Shown one piece after another: positions 16,181 through 24,422 of a DNA stretch of 64,000 nt. Origin of the DNA: JAAYTY01 sp964569245. Its GTDB lineage: Bacteria; Fermentibacterota; Fermentibacteria; Fermentibacterales; Fermentibacteraceae. The notes beneath the pieces were generated by a model that saw nothing but the letters and a program-made list of their open reading frames with translations, did not search any database and was not told the DNA's origin. Where the stretch lies: the NCBI GenBank assembly GCA_964569245.1, contig CAZMTK010000004.1, positions 124,001 to 188,000 on the forward strand, given 5' to 3'. Positions within the stretch are counted from its first letter, which is position 1. Each line of letters opens with the position of its first letter. The position numbers and the translations under genes were made by a program.

Positions 16181-18262
16181 TCATCTCCGGAGCAGGTCTA
16201 TCATGAAGGCGTATTCCAGCGCCACCTGCCTCAGCCACTCGAACCTGCCCGAGGAGCCGGCGTGGCCTGCCCCCATGTCGACCCTGAGGACGAGGGGATC
16301 GTCGTCGGTGCGGAGCAGCCTGAGCTTCGACACCCATTTCATGGGCTCCCAGTAGCACACCTGCGAGTCGTTCCAGCCGGCCGTCACGAGCATCGCCGGA
16401 TAGTCTCCGACGGTGACGTTGTCGTAGGGCGAGTACGAGAGCATGTATGAGTAGAACACCGGATCGGAGGGGTTTCCCCACTCCTCGTACTCGTTCGTGG
16501 TGAGCGGTATGCCCGGATCGAGCATCGTCGTGACCACGTCTACGAACGGTACGCCAGCGACGATCCCCCTGAACAGGTCGGGCCGCATGTTGGCCACAGC
16601 CCCCATCAGCAGACCGCCTGCGCTCTCTCCCATGGCGAACATCATCGAGGGATCGGTGAGCCCCTGTTCGACCAGGTACTCGGCGCATGCGACGAAGTCC
16701 AGGAAGGTGTTCCTCTTCTCGAGCAGCCTTCCCGACTCGTACCAGGACCTGCCCATCTCGGAGCCTCCCCTGACATGAGCGATGGCGCAGAGGAAACCCC
16801 TGTCCATCAGGCTTATCCGGGGTATGCTGAACCATGGGTCGGTGCTGATGCCGTAAGCGCCGTATCCGTAGAGGAGGAGCGGATTCCCCCCGGGCCTCAG
16901 CCTGTCCTGCCTCCAGACGAGCGTCATGGGAACCTGGACCCCGTCATGGGACGTGACGAACACTCGCCTCGCCCTGTAGAGCTCCGGTGAGTACCCGGGC
17001 ACTTCCTCGCGATGCACCAGGGTTGTGGCTCCCGATGCCAGATCCAGATCGAAGATCGTGGGAGGAGTGGTGGGTGAGCTGTACTCGTACCTGAGTACTC
17101 CGCTTCCCGGCTCTCTCGAGCGGGCCAGCGCCACCGAGCAGGGCTCGTCGCCTCCGGCGACGACCCGTTCCGAGCGTGATTCCCTGTCGAAGACCCTGAT
17201 CTCAGAGAAGCCGTCCTTCCTGACGACCATCGCTACATGGCCGGGAAAGACCTCGACATCCTCTATCAGGATTCCGTCCCTGTGCCCCACCACTTCCCTC
17301 CAGCTCCCTGCAGAGGGCCTCAGGACGGGGGCACGCACGACCCGGAAGTCGGGGGCGTCGAGGTTCGTCAGGATGAAGAGGCTGTCGCGCAGCCCGGTCA
17401 CGGAGTACTCGACCCCGGGCATCCTCTCCTGGACGAGCCGGAAGGAGCCGGATGGCATGTCGGCGTCCAGCAGCCAGGCCTCGGAGGAGGTGCTGCTCTC
17501 GCTGTGTATGAATACGTACTCGTCCGAAGGAGACTTGGAGACCATGGGCCAGAACGTCGGATCCGTCTCCCGGAACACCTCCTCGTCGGCATCCTGCATC
17601 GTCCCGAGCGAATGCCTCATGATCCTGTCGGTTCTGAAGGTGGAATCCTGGAGGCCGTAGAAGAGCGTATAGCCGTCGTTCCCCCAGGCGACCTCCCCGT
17701 CCGTCCCGCGGAGGGTGTCGTGGAGGAACACGCCCGCTCCCAGGTCGAGGAAGACCAGGTCGTAGCTCAGGGCTCCCGAGGTGTCTATTGCTACCGCGGC
17801 GAACCTGCCTTGCGGATCGACCACAGGCCAGGCATCCAGATACTCCCTGCCGGCCGCCAGCGCGTTCACGTCGAGGAGGACCTCGGGGACGGCCCCGGGA
17901 GCGTCCGCCCTCCTCATGTACACGGGGTAGTCCATCCCGGGGGAATACCTGGCCCAGTACAGGAATCCGTTGTAGGGATAGGGCGCTGTGGAATCGGCGG
18001 GGGGCATCCTGGCCGCCATCTCGGTGTAGAGGCTCTCCTGCAGGCCCAATGTGCCGGCCATCAGAGACTCCCCGTAGGCGTTCTCGGCCTCGATCAGGGC
18101 GAGCACCCGGGGATCATCCCTGTTCCTCATCCAGTAGAACGGATCCGTCCTGGATCCGGCAGGACATGCGATCTCGAACGGTTCGACAGGTGCGGCTGGC
18201 TCTTCGGGCACGCCCGCCCACGGAATCGCCGCAGCCGCCAAGACGGTGACGAACGTCTTCAT
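16181..18262 (-). CDS. S9 serine peptidase, oligopeptidase B-like, secreted
   Basis: This 693-residue prolyl-oligopeptidase-family enzyme begins with signal peptide MKTFVTVLAAAAIPWAG. The N-terminal half is a beta-propeller and the C-terminal third an alpha/beta hydrolase. It has GESAGG (nucleophile Ser), NDSQV (Asp) and GAGHAGSSGR (His), and the YGYGAYG and AHVRGGSEMG segments typical of oligopeptidase B. Oligopeptidase B cleaves short peptides after basic residues. Most are cytosolic, so export here is somewhat unusual. ATG 18262 follows AGGGGGG; an ATG 8 codons upstream lacks a good site. Its stop is 3 nt from the shared terminator hairpin. Confidence 0.88.
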   Translation of the reverse strand: MKTFVTVLAAAAIPWAGVPEEPAAPVEPFEIACPAGSRTDPFYWMRNRDDPRVLALIEAENAYGESLMAGTLGLQESLYTEMAARMPPADSTAPYPYNGFLYWARYSPGMDYPVYMRRADAPGAVPEVLLDVNALAAGREYLDAWPVVDPQGRFAAVAIDTSGALSYDLVFLDLGAGVFLHDTLRGTDGEVAWGNDGYTLFYGLQDSTFRTDRIMRHSLGTMQDADEEVFRETDPTFWPMVSKSPSDEYVFIHSESSTSSEAWLLDADMPSGSFRLVQERMPGVEYSVTGLRDSLFILTNLDAPDFRVVRAPVLRPSAGSWREVVGHRDGILIEDVEVFPGHVAMVVRKDGFSEIRVFDRESRSERVVAGGDEPCSVALARSREPGSGVLRYEYSSPTTPPTIFDLDLASGATTLVHREEVPGYSPELYRARRVFVTSHDGVQVPMTLVWRQDRLRPGGNPLLLYGYGAYGISTDPWFSIPRISLMDRGFLCAIAHVRGGSEMGRSWYESGRLLEKRNTFLDFVACAEYLVEQGLTDPSMMFAMGESAGGLLMGAVANMRPDLFRGIVAGVPFVDVVTTMLDPGIPLTTNEYEEWGNPSDPVFYSYMLSYSPYDNVTVGDYPAMLVTAGWNDSQVCYWEPMKWVSKLRLLRTDDDPLVLRVDMGAGHAGSSGRFEWLRQVALEYAFMIDLLRR

Positions 18263-18358
18263 GGCCCCCCTGCCGCTAGGTTCCATCCCGGCCGCCTGTC
18301 GGGCGCCTGGGGAAAGATACCGAAGAGCAGGAAAGTCATCCAGCGAGAGGCGACGGTC

Positions 18359-20017
18359 TCAGAAGTAGAACCAGATGCTGGAGTAGTCGGAGGGATCCTC
18401 CCCGATGGCTGCAAGCCTCTCGAGATAGTCCAGGATGGGCACATCCCTGCCCACCCAGCTCTTCTGCACGGAGATGTTCTGCTCCCAGGGATGGAACTCG
18501 TAAACCCTGGAGCCGTCGGGGAGGACTGACAGCAGATCCCTGTACTGGGCTCCCCGCAGGTAGCTCTTGCCCTGGCCAGGCACGTTGAAGACGGGAGAGT
18601 CCGTCCTGCGGCTGCCGGGAAGCAGCCTCGCCTCCTCCTTCTGCTCCTGAAGGAGTCTGGCCATCGGGACCCTGTACGCGGCGGTCTCCTCCTTGCCCTT
18701 GGGGACGAAGGTGTAGTAGGGATCGATTCCGATTCGTCTCAGCAGCATCCGAAGCCTGGAAGCCTCGAAGCGCCTCGAGACGAAGAATGTGAAGACCATC
18801 TGGTTGTAGATCGAGATCCCGTGCCTGCAGATCCGGCCGACCGCGCGCGTCATCTCGGGTGTGACTTCCGAGGGGTGCTGGACGTGCGTCACGATCAGCA
18901 GCTCCCGACTCCCCTGCTTCCTGAAGCGGGAGAGGATCGAGACGAGCTTCGGGGTGATCCTCATCGGCAGCGTGACCGGAGTCCTCGTGCCTATCCTCAC
19001 CAGCTCCACGTGAGGGATGCCGGCCAGCCTTTCGAGGAGCCATTCGATCTCCCGGTCATCCATGGCGAGGGGATCTCCGCCGGTGATCAGGACCTCCCTG
19101 ACGGCCCGGTGAGATGCTATCCACTCCAGCGCCTCCTCGATCTTGTGCCTTGGGGCCAGCGCCCCCGGTGACATCGGCCCCTGGATCTCCCAGTTCCTCT
19201 GGCAGTAGACGCAGATCTGCGGACAGGCGTTGAAGGGTTTGAGGATCACGATCGCAGGGTAGCGCCTCGTCACGAGGTCGACAGGCGAGGTATCCCTCTC
19301 CAGCATGAAGTCCGATCCGCACCTTTCAGAGTTCCTCCCCCCCGCCGCCATGGCCTCCACGAATTCTGCGCCGGGGATGACCTGGGCTCTGATGGAGGCG
19401 TCGCCGCCGGGGAGTTTCCCCGACATCAGCGACGCGTAGTAGGGCGTAACGCCGAAGGGGACTCCCGCTCCGCAGGCCGTCCTCACGGCATCGAGCTCCT
19501 CCGGCGTGGGGTCGCAGACAGCCGCGAATGCATCTGCGTCTGCCACCGTGTGGGCGATCTGCCATTTCCAGTCCCCCCAGTCGGAGAGACTGCCGCCTGT
19601 CACGGCGAGGATCCTTCTGCGTCTCTCACGTCTGACGGCCATGGCCTCTTCGGACAGTCCGTCCGGATACCTGTCCATCCAGCCGGAGGCCCACTCCCAC
19701 AGCGAATCCAGCTCGGCCGACCTGGCCTCTCCAGCGGCTCTGCCCGTCAGCCCCCTGGGGAAGTCGGGCTTTACGACTGGCTCGATGCTGAACGGCCTCT
19801 CTATGCCTCTGAGAATGTGAGCGACGTCGGCGCAGAAGGCGGGCGAGAGGTCGGGCCGTGAACGGCCGCAGGCGATGTCGCAGACAGCACCGGCCACAGA
19901 GAAGCCCGAGAGTTCCTCCGCCCGCTCGGTGCACATGCCTCTCAGTGCTCTCGCGCAGTCCCGAACCATCGTATAGCTGCCCTCGCCGAGCGAATCCGAG
20001 GAGAACTCCGACTGCAT
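18359..20017 (-). CDS. KamA-family radical SAM protein (lysine 2,3-aminomutase-like)
   Basis: This 552-residue protein has the WGDWKWQ motif near the start of the KamA fold and the cluster motif CPQICVYC followed by QRNWEIQGP. LITGGDPL and RIGTRTPVTLP are also typical of aminomutase-like radical SAM enzymes. The PLP-lysine region reads NVPGQGKSYL instead of PGGGGK, so the substrate is probably not lysine in the classical sense. There is an N-terminal extension of about 150 residues. ATG 20017 has no strong binding site and starts 8 nt after the stop of a 40-codon ORF that itself has a good site. A frameshift joining the two is possible. Confidence 0.75.
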   Translation of the reverse strand: MQSEFSSDSLGEGSYTMVRDCARALRGMCTERAEELSGFSVAGAVCDIACGRSRPDLSPAFCADVAHILRGIERPFSIEPVVKPDFPRGLTGRAAGEARSAELDSLWEWASGWMDRYPDGLSEEAMAVRRERRRRILAVTGGSLSDWGDWKWQIAHTVADADAFAAVCDPTPEELDAVRTACGAGVPFGVTPYYASLMSGKLPGGDASIRAQVIPGAEFVEAMAAGGRNSERCGSDFMLERDTSPVDLVTRRYPAIVILKPFNACPQICVYCQRNWEIQGPMSPGALAPRHKIEEALEWIASHRAVREVLITGGDPLAMDDREIEWLLERLAGIPHVELVRIGTRTPVTLPMRITPKLVSILSRFRKQGSRELLIVTHVQHPSEVTPEMTRAVGRICRHGISIYNQMVFTFFVSRRFEASRLRMLLRRIGIDPYYTFVPKGKEETAAYRVPMARLLQEQKEEARLLPGSRRTDSPVFNVPGQGKSYLRGAQYRDLLSVLPDGSRVYEFHPWEQNISVQKSWVGRDVPILDYLERLAAIGEDPSDYSSIWFYF

Positions 20018-20025
20018 CTTCGAGG

Positions 20026-20148
20026 CTATTCGAAGATGGTCTCCCTGCAGCGCTCCGTTCTGCCGTCCCGGCGAAGGAGGTCGAGAAGGCCGAATTCCCA
20101 TTCCAGGAGCTTCTCTGGGCTGAAGAGGGCATCGAACAGCTTCTTCAT
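20026..20148 (-). CDS. Short ORF before the KamA-like gene (own gene or its displaced N-terminus)
   Basis: The 40 codons MKKLFDALFSPEKLLEWEF... end in TAG at 20028-20026. The frame has ATG 20148 with GGAG 6 nt before it, and the peptide looks like a genuine helical N-terminus. The KamA frame is offset by one base and is open across the junction. Either this is a translationally coupled small protein, or one base is missing or extra here and the two are one protein of about 595 residues. Confidence 0.5.
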   Translation of the reverse strand: MKKLFDALFSPEKLLEWEFGLLDLLRRDGRTERCRETIFE

Positions 20149-20291
20149 GTCAGTCTCCGCTTTACCGCATCATCGGGTTGCAGGACCGGCATCCCCGCTC
20201 ACGCGGGCAAACTGCGATCATGTATTATACCCTGTTGAGTTTCTGGCCGTACCCGGGCTCCTTCGGCATGCCCGGCTCGGAAGGATGCCTG

Positions 20292-20573
20292 ATGCAATTG
20301 GCGCTCCTGCTCGTCGCTGCAGTGATGCTCGACGCTCCTGCCGCTCAGGAGGACAGCCTTGCTGACGGACGCTCTGTCGAGGCAGGGGTGATCCTCCGTC
20401 CGGGGATCTTTCTCATGGACCGATGTCAGGACTTCAGCGGGAGCGACCCGCTGTTCGATCTCCCTTCGTGGCTCTCCCACTTGATAGACGGAGGGATCAT
20501 CCCCGACCTGCCCGACTTGGAGCTGAGGATTTCGAAGCGGCGTCTGAGCCTGGGATGCACCTTCAGGTTCTGA
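20292..20573 (+). CDS. Small secreted protein of unknown function
   Basis: This 93-residue protein has a signal peptide MQLALLLVAAVMLDAPAAQ; the remaining 74 residues end in LELRISKRRLSLGCTFRF, which looks like a terminal outer-membrane-type strand with a final Phe. AAGGA lies 7 nt before ATG 20292; a further Met 38 codons upstream lacks support. A terminator hairpin follows. I recognise no family. Confidence 0.55.
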   Translation: MQLALLLVAAVMLDAPAAQEDSLADGRSVEAGVILRPGIFLMDRCQDFSGSDPLFDLPSWLSHLIDGGIIPDLPDLELRISKRRLSLGCTFRF

Positions 20574-20598
20574 AGCGCAAAGCCCTCCGTGTGCGGGA

Positions 20599-20622
20599 GC
20601 GCCCCGCCGGGAGGCGGGGCGC
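20599..20622. terminator. Hairpin between convergent genes
   Basis: GCGCCCCGCC (20599-20608) pairs perfectly with GGCGGGGCGC (20613-20622) around GGGA, between the small secreted protein gene (+) and the repeat lipoprotein gene (-). It is probably bidirectional. Confidence 0.65.
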
Positions 20623-20654
20623 AGGCTTCTCCGTCGAGGCGGGAGAGGACAGGC

Positions 20655-21548
20655 CTACTGTATCGTTATCGATCTCCTTGCGAGCGTGACATCGGTGTCG
20701 GTGCCCTCAGCCGCATAGCGGATCTCGTACTCGCCGGGCTCCGCAGGCGCCGTGAGCGTAACGGGGTTGCCTTCGGAAGTGTACGCGTATTCGTCCCAGT
20801 CGCCCTCGGGAGCGCCCGCCGGCACTATCGTGATGTAGTGTCCATCCAGCCCGGGACCGGTCCAGCGGATGGCGATGCTGCTGCCTGCCGCGGCATTCGA
20901 AGGAGCGTCGAGGGTCACTTCACTGCCGATGACGCTTATCGAGGCGCGCGCCAGAGTGCTGTCGGCGGGGTAGTCGAAGCTGCCGGTGACGAGGCGCACC
21001 TCCCAGGTCCCGGGCTCGCCCGGGCCTGTGAACGTCAGCGGATTGCCCATGGAAGTGTAGTGCCACTCGTAGCCGGCCCATTCGCCCTCGGGCGTGCCCT
21101 CCGGAACCAGGACAAGGTACACGCCGCCGCTCCCGGCGGGACCCGTCCATGAGACTTCGAACGGGGCGCCCGAAACCGCCTCCGCCGGTGCGGTGACGCT
21201 CGACTCCATGTCCTTCACCGTGACGGTGATCCGACCGATGGTGCTGTCAGGCTCGGTTCGCTCGTTCGCGTACCTGATCTCGTAGCTCCCCGGCCTGAAA
21301 GGCGCGGTCAGGCTGACCGGGTTGCCCGAGCTTGTATACTCGTAGTCGGCCCACTCGCCTTCGGGGGCGCCGGCGGGGACGATCGTGATGTAGTCGCCGG
21401 AGCTGTCGGGCCCGGCCCAAGTCACCTCGAATGTGGAGCCGATCTCGATCTCGGCGGGAGCGGTCAGAGTGACCGGAGGGGGCGGCGGCGTCCCGCATGC
21501 CAATCCCATGAAGAAGAGCACCGCGAGCGAGATATGGAACCTGGACAC
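20655..21548 (-). CDS. Lipoprotein of three tandem beta-domain repeats
   Basis: This is a 297-residue protein. The start is GTG 21548, with AAGGAGG 4 nt before it; VSRFHISLAVLFFMGLAC is the lipoprotein signal, with lipobox GLAC. The mature protein is three repeats of about 90 residues, each with the pattern VTL.AP.E...GS.FEV.W.GP, then GDYITIVPAGAPEGEW, then Y.YTS.GNPV.LTAP and GSYEIRY. Repeats 1 and 3 are the most alike; repeat 2 reads VYLVLVPEGTPEGEW. The same module occurs at the C-termini of some vWA-domain proteins. It is likely a surface or periplasmic binding protein. Confidence 0.8.
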   Translation of the reverse strand: MSRFHISLAVLFFMGLACGTPPPPPVTLTAPAEIEIGSTFEVTWAGPDSSGDYITIVPAGAPEGEWADYEYTSSGNPVSLTAPFRPGSYEIRYANERTEPDSTIGRITVTVKDMESSVTAPAEAVSGAPFEVSWTGPAGSGGVYLVLVPEGTPEGEWAGYEWHYTSMGNPLTFTGPGEPGTWEVRLVTGSFDYPADSTLARASISVIGSEVTLDAPSNAAAGSSIAIRWTGPGLDGHYITIVPAGAPEGDWDEYAYTSEGNPVTLTAPAEPGEYEIRYAAEGTDTDVTLARRSITIQ

Positions 21549-21780
21549 AGATCCTCCTTCGAGAAGTTCCGTCCCGACAGGGACGTTGGGCATAATACTG
21601 TCCAAAGAGCTGTTGGAAGGCAAGGCTCCGGCCTCGGGCACGGAAGCTTACCTTTTCAGGCGGCGTTGCTTATGTAATCGTTTCAAGACGATGCCGCAGC
21701 CTCGCTGCACGGACCTCGGGCAGGCGGGGAGGTGCGGGACCCCCGGGCGACCGGGCGAGCATGGAGGGCAGGGCAGAGGC

Positions 21781-22275
21781 ATGGCCGAGACCGTGAGATT
21801 CTTCAAGACCCTTACGAAGGTCGAGGAGCAGTCTGTCATACTCCGCTGCACCAGGCTGGAGATGAAGAAGGGCGAGACCCTCTTCAGGAAGGGCGACAAG
21901 TCAACTTCCATGTACCTCGTGGAAAGCGGCGAGTTCAGCGTGACCGACGAAAGGCCCGGACAGAAGGTCTTCCTTTCGTCCATCAGGTCGGGCGGGCTCA
22001 TAGGCGAGATGGCCTTTCTCGACGAGAGCCCACGCTCGGCCACCGTGGCGGTGAAGGAGGACGCGGTCGTCTGGAGGATGACCAAGGAAGACTTCCTCAG
22101 GGCCCTGCTCGAGGATCCCGCCCTTGGAGCGAGGCTCCTCATGGCTATCGGGACCCTGCTTGTCGAGAGGCTCCGCAAGGCCGATGCGGCCCTGACCTCC
22201 CTCTCCACCGGTCCGGGAAGGCAGATAGAGGAGAAGGACCTCAGGACGGCCGTGGACTCCGTCCGCGGCATCTGA
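21781..22275 (+). CDS. Cyclic-nucleotide-binding domain protein without a DNA-binding domain
   Basis: This 164-residue protein is essentially one cNMP-binding domain: GETLFRKGDKSTSMYLVESGEF, then GGLIGEMAFLDESPRSATV, which contains the phosphate-binding cassette (GE.A......R.A). No helix-turn-helix follows, only a helical tail, so it is not a CRP-type transcription factor. GGAGGG lies a few bases before ATG 21781. It may respond to cAMP made by the large cyclase about 6.5 kb away; that is inference. Confidence 0.85.
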   Translation: MAETVRFFKTLTKVEEQSVILRCTRLEMKKGETLFRKGDKSTSMYLVESGEFSVTDERPGQKVFLSSIRSGGLIGEMAFLDESPRSATVAVKEDAVVWRMTKEDFLRALLEDPALGARLLMAIGTLLVERLRKADAALTSLSTGPGRQIEEKDLRTAVDSVRGI

Positions 22276-22380
22276 AGCAAATCGCGGAGGTCGGGCTGGG
22301 CGGAACCCGTTCGGCTCGGAGAAGGCGCGGGCCGCGCATTCGACGGCTCAGTGCGCACGAGGACGGGTCGGGAGGCTGAA

Positions 22381-23511
22381 GTGCCTGAGAGAATCTCGAT
22401 CAGACAGGTGTGCGGGAGCAGGGACATATCGGCCTTCGTGAAGGTGCCCTTCGAGATACACAGGAACAACAGGTACTGGGTGCCGCCGCTCATCTCCGCC
22501 GAGAAGGATCTCTTCGACGAGTCGAAGAATCCCGCCTTCGAGGACTGCGCTGCCAGTCTCTTCCTCGGCCTGATCGACGGGCGGCCCGCCGGCAGGATAG
22601 CCGGAATAGTTTCGCGACCGTTCCTGGCGAAGCGTGAGAGGTGCGGACGCTTCGGCTGGTTCGACTGCGTCCGGGAGCCCGCGCTGGCGTCGGCCCTGCT
22701 GGAGGCGGCCGAGTCGTGGCTCGCCTCCCAGGGAATGGAGGAGGTCATCGGCCCGATGGGCTTCTGCGATCTCGACACCACCGGACTCCTGGTGGAGGGC
22801 TTCGACGAGGTCCCGACGATAGCGGGAAGCTACAACCCTCCCTACTACGCCGAATACCTGGAGGCCGCCGGCTACCAGAAGGAGATCGACTACGTCGAAT
22901 ACAGGATCACAGTCCCCGAGTCGCTTCCCGAGAGGGTCACCCGCCTCGCGGAGCAGATACGGAGGCGGAGCGGGATCAGGGTCTTCAGCGAGACCGACCG
23001 CAGGCTTCTCGCAAGGAGATGGGGAGCCGCGGTCTTCGACGTGCTGAACGAGGCTTACGAGGAGCTCTTCGGAACGACGCGGCTCTCTTCCGCCCAGATA
23101 GACTTCTACATCAGGGCGTACCTGGGACACGTGGACCCCGCTTTCATCAAGCTGGCCGCCGACGGAGACAGGCTGGTGGGGTTCGTGATAGCCATGCCGA
23201 GCCTCTCCGAGGCTTTCCAGAAGGCCCGGGGCAGGCTGCTTCCGTTCGGCTTCATCCACCTGCTCCTCGCGATGAAACGCAGCCGGGTGCTCGACTTCTA
23301 TCTTGCCGGAATCAGGCCCGAGTACAGGAACCAGGGCATAGACGTGCTCCTGAGCTACGAGATTGGACGCACGGCGCTCGAGAGGGGCATGAAGTTCGCC
23401 GAGAGCAACCACGAGCTGGAGAGCAACAGCAGGATCCAGTCCATGTGGAAGCTCTACGAGCGGAGGCTGCACAAGAGGACCCGGATCTACAGGAAGAGGC
23501 TCTCCCTCTGA
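22381..23511 (+). CDS. GNAT-like N-acyltransferase, YghO-type
   Basis: This 376-residue protein has the layout of the YghO-like acyltransferases: VPFEIHRNNRYWVPPLISAE at the N-terminus, EEVIGPMGFCDLDTTGLLVEGF in the middle, and a C-terminal GNAT-like part with FYLAGIRPEYRNQGIDVLLS and AESNHELESNSRIQSMW. Biochemical roles are poorly known. GTG 22381 is chosen because GGGAGG sits 5-6 nt upstream. Its stop TGA abuts the convergent stop TCA exactly (TGATCA at 23509-23514). Confidence 0.75.
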   Translation: MPERISIRQVCGSRDISAFVKVPFEIHRNNRYWVPPLISAEKDLFDESKNPAFEDCAASLFLGLIDGRPAGRIAGIVSRPFLAKRERCGRFGWFDCVREPALASALLEAAESWLASQGMEEVIGPMGFCDLDTTGLLVEGFDEVPTIAGSYNPPYYAEYLEAAGYQKEIDYVEYRITVPESLPERVTRLAEQIRRRSGIRVFSETDRRLLARRWGAAVFDVLNEAYEELFGTTRLSSAQIDFYIRAYLGHVDPAFIKLAADGDRLVGFVIAMPSLSEAFQKARGRLLPFGFIHLLLAMKRSRVLDFYLAGIRPEYRNQGIDVLLSYEIGRTALERGMKFAESNHELESNSRIQSMWKLYERRLHKRTRIYRKRLSL

Positions 23512-24411
23512 TCAGTCCCCGGGCTCCGTCCGGCGAGGCGCGGCCCGTCCGGACAGCAGGCCGGCGGCGCTGCCGGCGGTCACCAGGACCATCCCGGGCA
23601 GGAAGCCGGGCCCGGCCGTCTCGTCGAGCAGGGCCATGGACAGCAGCGTCGCGACCGCGGGCTTGGCGAAGAACACCAGCGAAGCCGAGGATGCCGGGCC
23701 GCACTTCAGCATCCCGAAGAAGGCGAGATAGCCGGCTCCGCTCACGACAAGACCCAGCCACAGCAGCGAGACGATGTCCGCGGCGGAGGGAGTCCATCCC
23801 GCATCGAACACCCTCCTGCCGTCCAGGGCCATGAAGGCGGCGAGACTTGCAGTCCCCCCGGCGAAGGATACGATGTTGGCGCTGAGCGGGCTCACCCGCG
23901 CGGCGAGAGTCTTCCCCGCCAGAGTATAGACGGCGAAGACCGCCGCGGCGGCCAGCGCCAGAGCCGTTCCTGCGCCTCCGGAGCCTCCCTCCGAGCGCCA
24001 GACGAGAAGGACACCCGCGACTCCGGCCGCGAAGGCCGAGAGTCTGAGCAGCGATGGCCTCTCCCTGCGGGTCAGCACCGAGTGCAGCAGGACCATGATC
24101 GGGTTTGAGCACATCAGGGTGGCAGCACCCGAGGCCGAAGAGTCCCTCACCGCGAGCTGGAGCAGAGACATCGCGAGGAAGGTGTTCAGGAAGCCGAGGA
24201 AAAGGAGTGATGCCGCGCTGCGGGCTCCGATGGAGCGAAGCTCGCGGGCCCTTCCAGCGGCTGCGGATGTTCCGAGCAGAACGGTGAGCCCTGCCGCGAA
24301 CCTTGCCAGCGTGAGGCCGAAGGGGTCGAAATGCTCCATGAGGGGCTTCGAAACGACCTCCATGGAGCCCCAGGCGAGGAGCGTAGTCAGGAAGAGGACG
24401 GCGAAAGGCAC
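23512..24411 (-). CDS. EamA/DMT-family transporter
   Basis: This 299-residue membrane protein has about ten hydrophobic segments and two EamA repeats (WGSMEVVSKPLM...; LAGKTLAARVSPLSANIVSF...). Such proteins export amino acids or other metabolites. GTG 24411 is the start, 11 nt after the decarboxylase stop and without a strong binding site, so translational coupling is likely. Its position suggests transport of the decarboxylase substrate or its amine product, which is inference. Confidence 0.8.
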   Translation of the reverse strand: MPFAVLFLTTLLAWGSMEVVSKPLMEHFDPFGLTLARFAAGLTVLLGTSAAAGRARELRSIGARSAASLLFLGFLNTFLAMSLLQLAVRDSSASGAATLMCSNPIMVLLHSVLTRRERPSLLRLSAFAAGVAGVLLVWRSEGGSGGAGTALALAAAAVFAVYTLAGKTLAARVSPLSANIVSFAGGTASLAAFMALDGRRVFDAGWTPSAADIVSLLWLGLVVSGAGYLAFFGMLKCGPASSASLVFFAKPAVATLLSMALLDETAGPGFLPGMVLVTAGSAAGLLSGRAAPRRTEPGD

Positions 24412-24422
24412 GGTGCAGCGCT

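Noticed and set aside
23505..23516. TGATCA palindrome at abutting stop codons as a regulatory site
   Set aside because: It is explained by two convergent stop codons meeting end to end; no longer inverted repeat surrounds it.
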